From assembly GCA_037176845.1 (NCBI GenBank), contig JAYKXP010000005.1, positions 806,001 to 870,000 on the forward strand: a stretch of 64,000 nucleotides of DNA. Direction: 5' to 3'. Numbering within the stretch: the first letter of the stretch is position 1; each line of letters starts with the position of its first letter. Of this stretch, positions 58,648-64,000 are shown piece after piece. The DNA comes from Paramarasmius palmivorus. Its lineage: Eukaryota; Basidiomycota; Agaricomycetes; Agaricales; Marasmiaceae. A program made the position numbers and the translations under genes. Below the pieces are notes generated by a model that was given only the letters and a program-made list of their open reading frames with translations, was not told the DNA's origin and ran no database searches.

Positions 58648-61022
58648 ATGAACACTTCAAAATCTTGTAAGTCTTGCCTCTCCACTGTCTATTTTCTCAG
58701 AGTTCTCATTTGTCTTTTACAGTTTTCTCATCCAGCCTCAAGAGGCAGCAAAGAGCACGAGCCAAGCGCCTCGCAGAAATTTGTCATTTGACACCTTCAA
58801 AGCCAGAGTTGCAAGTCATTGTGGAAGACGCAGAGGAATCCGAAGATCCAAGACCTTCTTGTTCTTCTTGGACCACTGCTTCTAGCCATGGCAGAATGAC
58901 ACCTGAGTTGAAGAAGCGAAAGGCTACAAAATTGTAAGTGATTCCATCTCATCTGGATCCGCAGAAATACTGACAAGGTTTGGGTAGATCTGATATTCGC
59001 GTACCTCGAGATGCAACTTCTTATGTTCCTCATGAAGACGAGGACATTCTAGAAATCAACAGTTCGTTGCTCAGTGCACCGCGCCCAGCACCTCGACCGC
59101 CTACTTCCCCACTTTCATCATCTGGATCACGCTCGTCATCCCCTGCCAGAACAACATCTCCTTCTCCCAATCCTTCTCCGGACTCTTTCAGACTCACTTT
59201 TGGTGACAAGTCTACATTCAAATTTCCTCATCCTCCAGTCCCTACGCCGTCTTCCTCAAACAGGCATTTTGCATCACCCTACTCCAGCCCGTCTTCGGAG
59301 TCCACCGGTCTTCCTTTGACGCCGGGCTCATCTGATACCTCGGATGACGACGAGTTGCCTTCACAACGCACTACCTTGAGGCGCCTAAAGTCCATCAAAC
59401 CACTCACTATCGTCAAGCGCGATGCCTCCTACTACAACAGCGGCTTTATTAGTGCATCCCCTTCGAAAAGCGATGTTGGTGGTGATTCGCTCGAGTTCAA
59501 AAACTTCTTTGCCAACTCGCCCGCTCCATCATCTCTCTACTCCCCTTCCAACTCCACGTCATCATTCGCCGACTCGCCCATGCACGATATCTTTTCCCCG
59601 CGTTCTCAACATACAGAACTACCAGACGAGGACGACCTCTCAGACTCTGAATGGTACACGAAAGAACTTTCTTCCCTATTGACACTCCGAAGCGCAATGC
59701 CTCAGTCACTCATTCGTCACAGTGCCCAAAACCGACCGGAATCGTTTTACGCCAGACCAGAATCGGAATACGTCCAGGTCCCGCGGCCGGCATCGCCTAC
59801 GCCTCCCGCAGGCTCACGGGGATCCCGGCTTAGCAAGCCTTTGCCCAAGCTCCCCTCCGCCCAGCTAGACCCTGCATATCCCTATGCGGAACGCCGCCGA
59901 AGTTTCTTGTTACCTTCTCGCCCACCTCCTCCACCACCAACCAAAGCAAAGGAGTCGAGACCTCGCCCGCCATCCTTGGCATTGAGACGTCCTCCTCCGC
60001 GCAGCAGCATTCCCGCCGATTTCCTTCTTGAAGACGGAACCGATGCGGACTCTGCAATCTCTTTGGTGGACTTTTACACCGGCTCTCCTGTTACAGCATC
60101 TGCTCCCTCCAGCTACTCGCAAGCTTCAGCCGAGGCAGAGTTTGTTCTCTACTCTCCGCCTGAAGAAGAGTCTGAGTCGTCACCTGCAAGCAGCGCCGAC
60201 TCGACCTTCGAGTTTGACTTTGAAGTCGAGGTTGATGCACCAATGATGCTCCCTTTATCTTTACCCAATAGTCCATTGATGGATATTGATTTCCTCGAAG
60301 CTGTTGGCGAAGAGGATGAGGAAGCCGAGGAACTGGATATGGCAAGCCAATTCAGAGGCCCGACTATTCCTCTCCCGCCGGTTCCAGAAACCGAGCCTGA
60401 GACCCAAGAGGAGTCTGTTGTTCGAGAGCTACCTCTCCGACAGGCTACACCTCCACCATCTCAACCACAGCTTCGCTCACGCTGGTCGTCTTCGACCCTT
60501 TCATCTGTGCATGAAGAACACAAATTCGCCGGTTTACGTTCACCTTTATCTTCCAAGTTCCGCTTCTTCGGCGCACCACGCAAATCGCTTGATGCGAAGC
60601 CCAAGCCGACACCGAAGAAAGTTGGATCTACTAACAAGAAACAACGAGGGGTTGTAGTTGTTGGACCTACAATGTTCTCACCGGTCTCGCCTGGACCAAT
60701 GTCGCCCGTTTCACCGCGTACACCACCGCCACGATCTCATCGCCATCGAGGCCACGCCCATTCTTATGCCGCATTCTCGCCTCGTGCTTACGACTCGCCA
60801 TCATCATTCTCATTCTCGTCTTCATCTGATTCGCCGATGTCACCTACTTCACCATCACCCAAGTACCCATCGCCCAAGACACATGTCAGGCGCCGACCAA
60901 GCACATCAACTGTCTCGTCTAGCTCTGCTTGCAGTAGCTGTGATAGCGAGTTGAGTGTTAACAGTGGGTTGAGGCGAAAGCCTATCCCGGTGGAGATGTT
61001 CTTGAGGGCTTCTATGGCTTAA
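58648..61022 (+). CDS. Disordered Ser/Pro-rich protein (about 754 aa)
   Basis: Exons 58648-58666, 58723-58933 and 58988-61022 join in frame: MNTSKSFFSSSLKRQQRARA, a short basic helix, then LEINSSLLSAPRPAPRPPTS. No folded domain was seen. The protein is low-complexity with many Ser-Pro and Thr-Pro pairs (PVSPGPMSPVSPRTPP, SPMSPTSPSPKYPSPK), proline stretches (RPPPPPPTKAKE) of the SH3/WW-ligand kind, acidic clusters (AVGEEDEEAEELDMAS) and Ser runs. Conserved-looking pieces include the last 15 residues (RRKPIPVEMFLRASMA). Such composition suggests a CDK/MAPK-phosphorylated scaffold or regulator, by inference only. Coding status is supported by the long open frame and clean splice sites. Confidence 0.72.
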
Positions 61023-61426
61023 ATCATTCACACGTACATTACTTTTCTTTCTCTATCTGTCACGACATTCGCCTTCCGCTGTTCATATTTTCAACCAAAC
61101 ACCCCTTTGCCAAACGGCCTCCAAATGTATCTCTAGCATCTTCGGTTTTCTGGTTTCTTGCATTCACGATACCTTACTCGCTTACAGACAGTAATCTCTT
61201 CGAACATAAATGAACACACTGTAGCATATCACAACCAACCATCACTTACATAACTTATTACTTTACACCTTACGAACATAACAATGAAAGTCAGAACATT
61301 TTAAAAATGTAACATTTACGAGTGAGCGTGAACTGGCAAGCATTGTGCAAGTTACATGAATTGTAAGGGGGTACAACACAAATAATGAGTTAGATACAGG
61401 TAAATAGTACATCTTCACTGCGACTC
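61023..61426. other. Intergenic region between convergent genes
   Basis: A 0.4 kb AT-rich stretch between the Ser/Pro-rich gene (plus) and the BSP gene (minus), presumably with both polyadenylation regions. Nothing else seen. Confidence 0.5.
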
Positions 61427-63209
61427 TCAGAGGCTGGATCCAAATACGACGACCGCATCTAAACTGGCATCTGACTTTGAGTCCAAATCAACGGATTTCC
61501 TGCTCTCGTGCATCTCTCTCTTTGGCGCCCCGTCCACCACACCTTTCATCTCGCGGCAATAACGCTCCCACAGCGTTTCTACAGATAAACCAACAGCATC
61601 AACCCAAATCTTCTCGTCATCGTAATCACGTTCCTTCATCGTCTCGTTTAGCTTCCTAATGATAATCCCCTCGCCCTTGGAACCTCTTCTATACTTACGA
61701 TCAACCCAGTCGAGGAAAAACCCCGTCTTTTCGTACCCAGCATCCCATTTCTCGCCGGGAACGTGCTTCCAATGCGGTGGTGCGAGAGAGGCGTGTAGAC
61801 GGACCCAGTCTATTATCCAGTATGTCAGCCAGGTTTCCAGAAACACGCAGGTAGGGAGACATACCAGCGACACCTTCAACTAGACCTCCAGGACATGTCC
61901 CCCCGGCGTTGTATTGAAAACAATGTACGACCTCATGCGTCAACACACCCATAATCTCATTTGCACATCTCTCTTTTCCTCCTTGCTTCGCAGCGCGTTC
62001 GATGTGCTCCAATGCGAAATGTATCTCTTTTTCGGCGTAGGATCCGGTGGTGTATGCTACGCCACCTTCAGGGAACGATCGAAGGATAAGCTGGATTGAC
62101 GCTACGCTGCGAATGTGTGAGATGTATTCTCATCCGAATACGCAGAGCAACACAACGCTTACTTTTCAGGTACCTTCTCCTTATCTTTATACAACAGCCC
62201 GAACACACTCAACACTGCTTCTTTCATCACATTCACCGGACTTGACACGTTCTCGAAAAACAACACCGCTCCTGGATGAGCTAGGTCGTCCACGCGAAGG
62301 TTAAGAAACGGGATAGGCCAGCCGTTGGATTTGGGTGGTTTTGGTGGAGATGGAAAGCTTTCGCAGTATGTTGTCCATAGAGCACCTATGGTGTGTTTGG
62401 GGCCGAGAATGTTTGACCAAATACTCGGTGTGTAGGTGGTATCTTGCATTGTGAGGTTTAGAGTGCGTACGAGATGACCGGCACCGCGGCTGACGTTGTT
62501 GTTGGAAAGGGTATAGTGGTGATCAACCCAGTCTAAGAAGTATCCAGTCTTCTCGTAGCCTATCAGTGGTTAGGTTAATCCTAGAAGCCTAGTGAATAGT
62601 AATATAGCACCCTACCTGAGTCCCATTTCTGCCCGGGGAACTTCTTCCAGTGCGGTGGTGCAAGGTCGGCGTGTAGACGAACCCAGTCTACACAGATCGT
62701 TGAGTTCAGACCATACACAGACCAAGAGTATGGTCGCTCACCTGCAATACCCTCAATCAATCCCCCAGGACACGTTCCTTTGGCATTGTACTGAAAACAA
62801 TGGACTAGTTCGTGCGTCAAGACACCCATAATCTCGTCTTTGCATCGTTTCTGAGAGTTGAGGATGTGCTGTACGGAAAAGTGTATTTCTTTGGCTGTTT
62901 CCTTGCCGTCGACGCCTGTGGTGTACGCTACACCATCCATAGGTCTTAAAACCAATAGAACTGAGTCGACTCTGCAATGAAGGTGAGTATGTATTGAGCA
63001 TTGAGGCGTAGAGCTTGAGCTCACTTGGGAATCTGGTCGACACTGGTATACAACAGCCTTAGAACGTTCCTGATAGCTTCTTTGAGCGCATCAACTGGAC
63101 TGGGTATATGCTTGAAGAATAAAACAGCGCCCTCATGTGCAAGGTCATCTACTCGCAGGGATAGAGCCGGAATCGGCCATTCTGGTGTCGTCGGTGGAGT
63201 TGGAGGCAT
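61427..63209 (-). CDS. Tandem double basic-secretory-protein (BSP) metallopeptidase-like protein
   Basis: One gene encodes two copies of the BSP domain (Pfam PF04450, plant basic secretory protein, zincin-type peptidases). Domain 1: WPIPALSLRVDDLAHEGAVL, AYTTGVDGKETAKEIHFSVQ, EIMGVLTHELVHCFQYNAKG, DWVRLHADLAPPHWKKFPGQ, then YEKTGYFLDWVDHHY. The frame continues without a stop through MQDTTYTPSIWSN into domain 2: WPIPFLNLRVDDLAHPGAVL, AYTTGSYAEKEIHFALEHIE, EIMGVLTHEVVHCFQYNAGG, DWVRLHASLAPPHWKHVPGE. Both keep HExxH (HELVH, HEVVH) followed by a Gln two residues on. There is no signal peptide at MPPTPPTTPEWPIP, so the product may stay in the cytosol despite the family name. Introns fall at matching places in the two halves. 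Substrate unknown. Confidence 0.82.
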
Positions 63210-63498
63210 TGCGAGCGCTAATCAGGGGTTGACAAGGTATAACCGAACAGCGAAAATCATCGAATTTATACGTTACACAATCTACATACATGGTCATGAA
63301 GCCAGTACTGTTTCCGGACTAGACTAGTGGTACAGAAATTTGATAATCCTGGTAATTATCCTTCCGGTGAATGAATAGTAAAATAAGTTAATACGTGGTA
63401 TAAAGGGGTGCCGAGACGAACATGAAGATGCACATGGAATCCTAGAGATGAATGAGCTCAAGGTTTGATTTGAGCATATGGAAAAGAAGAACTTACTG

Positions 63499-64000
63499 CT
63501 ATGACTCGCATTTGATACCAGCTTCGCGTTCCAATCGTTCAACTTCTTTTCTCAGCGCCTCACGTCCTTCCTCGAGCCATCGACAGTACTCGACAGCTCT
63601 AAACAGCACCCCACTCTTTCCCTTATTTCCAGCAGTTCCGCCGCCTTTCCTACTTCCTGAACCCTTTGGCCGACCACGCGTAGGCATGTTGATCTTGTTG
63701 GCTCCGGCAGCACCAGGAGCGGAAAGCAACGCGATCAATTGAGCATATCCGTCTCGGATGGCGTTGCGCCGTTTCTGCTCGGACATGATATGGTTCAGCC
63801 GTTTCTGGGGTGTAGATAGAAGGGGTTTGTTTTTGCTGTTTCCGCCTCCGCCTCCACTTGCATTCCCTGATGATCGTTTTGTGTTCGGCGGCGGGGCTGA
63901 AGGTATTTCCGGTGAAACGGAAGGATCAAGGGTTGTCGGGGGTGAATGTGATGAACTTGGAGATGAATGCGAGGAAGGAGAAGAATGGGTATGAGCAGAA
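63499..64000 (-). CDS. bHLH transcription factor (partial, N-terminus off the right edge)
   Basis: Nuclear helix-loop-helix factor. The basic region RLNHIMSEQKRRNAIRDGYA has His, Glu and Arg at the positions that read CACGTG-type E-boxes. Helix 1 ends AQLIALLSAPGA. The loop is long (about 40 residues) and holds PTRGRPKGSGSRKGGG, an AT-hook-like Arg-Gly-Arg-Pro core. Helix 2 is GVLFRAVEYCRWLEEGREAL, leading into a short leucine-zipper-like end and stop TAG at 63499. N-terminal to the basic region is disordered Ser/Pro/Gly-rich sequence, open to the window edge, so the start is outside. The style resembles fungal Ino4/Mlx-like factors; target genes unknown. Confidence 0.8.
   Translation of the reverse strand, partial: SAHTHSSPSSHSSPSSSHSPPTTLDPSVSPEIPSAPPPNTKRSSGNASGGGGGNSKNKPLLSTPQKRLNHIMSEQKRRNAIRDGYAQLIALLSAPGAAGANKINMPTRGRPKGSGSRKGGGTAGNKGKSGVLFRAVEYCRWLEEGREALRKEVERLEREAGIKCES

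Noticed and set aside
1..64000. tRNA, rRNA, CRISPR arrays, complete retroelements or DNA transposons
   Set aside because: Looked for on both strands by eye; no conserved tRNA boxes, long terminal repeats, reverse transcriptase or transposase motifs, or regular short repeats were found. A covariance-model or repeat-library search could still find small ones.

Overview
The window looks like nuclear chromosomal DNA of a mushroom-forming fungus (Agaricomycetes, Basidiomycota). The evidence is dense genes on both strands, many short GT-AG introns of roughly 45-70 nt, and typical lineage families: divergent F-box/LRR proteins, a seven-helix receptor of the agaricomycete type, a multi-homeodomain factor, a DUF-like tandem pair and ferric reductases. 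I saw no rRNA, tRNA, CRISPR or complete transposon. Gene spans run from start codon to stop codon and include introns; exon joins were worked out by eye.

Left third (1-28 kb): an SRO7/Lgl-like exocytosis gene runs off the left edge. It is followed by a tandem pair of unknown one-helix membrane proteins, a very long coiled-coil protein, a DCAF11 (WDR23) homologue divergent from a TBL1/SIF2 homologue, and the mitochondrial BAX-inhibitor protein GHITM. Next comes an accessory stretch with a broken F-box gene, a decayed small gene, a ferric reductase gene with a one-base frameshift, an intact F-box paralogue and a flavin monooxygenase.

Middle (28-51 kb): a protein with three homeodomains; pantothenate kinase; an unrecognised gene whose start codon almost touches that of a seven-helix receptor; the DNA-protein crosslink protease WSS1; an EFM3/FAM86-type lysine methyltransferase divergent from mitoribosomal protein mS45; a DAL5-type transporter; and CCT7 divergent from a RAD5-type translocase/ubiquitin ligase. 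In the RAD5 gene the ATP-binding motif can only be assembled by using exons of 5 and 3 nt.

Right part (50-64 kb): a CTR copper transporter head-to-head with a second, intact ferric reductase (a plausible metal-uptake module); a small unknown gene that shares a promoter module with the decayed gene near 20 kb; an F-box/LRR gene with a frameshift; a disordered Ser/Pro-rich protein; one gene encoding two fused basic-secretory-protein (BSP) metallopeptidase domains; and a bHLH factor with an AT-hook-like loop that runs off the right edge.

Most of the content is conserved housekeeping. The points most worth a second look are the micro-exons, the triple homeodomain with repeated intron positions, the double BSP protein, the paired small-gene promoters next to the two ferric reductases, and the cluster of single-base frameshifts, which could be either pseudogenes or assembly errors.
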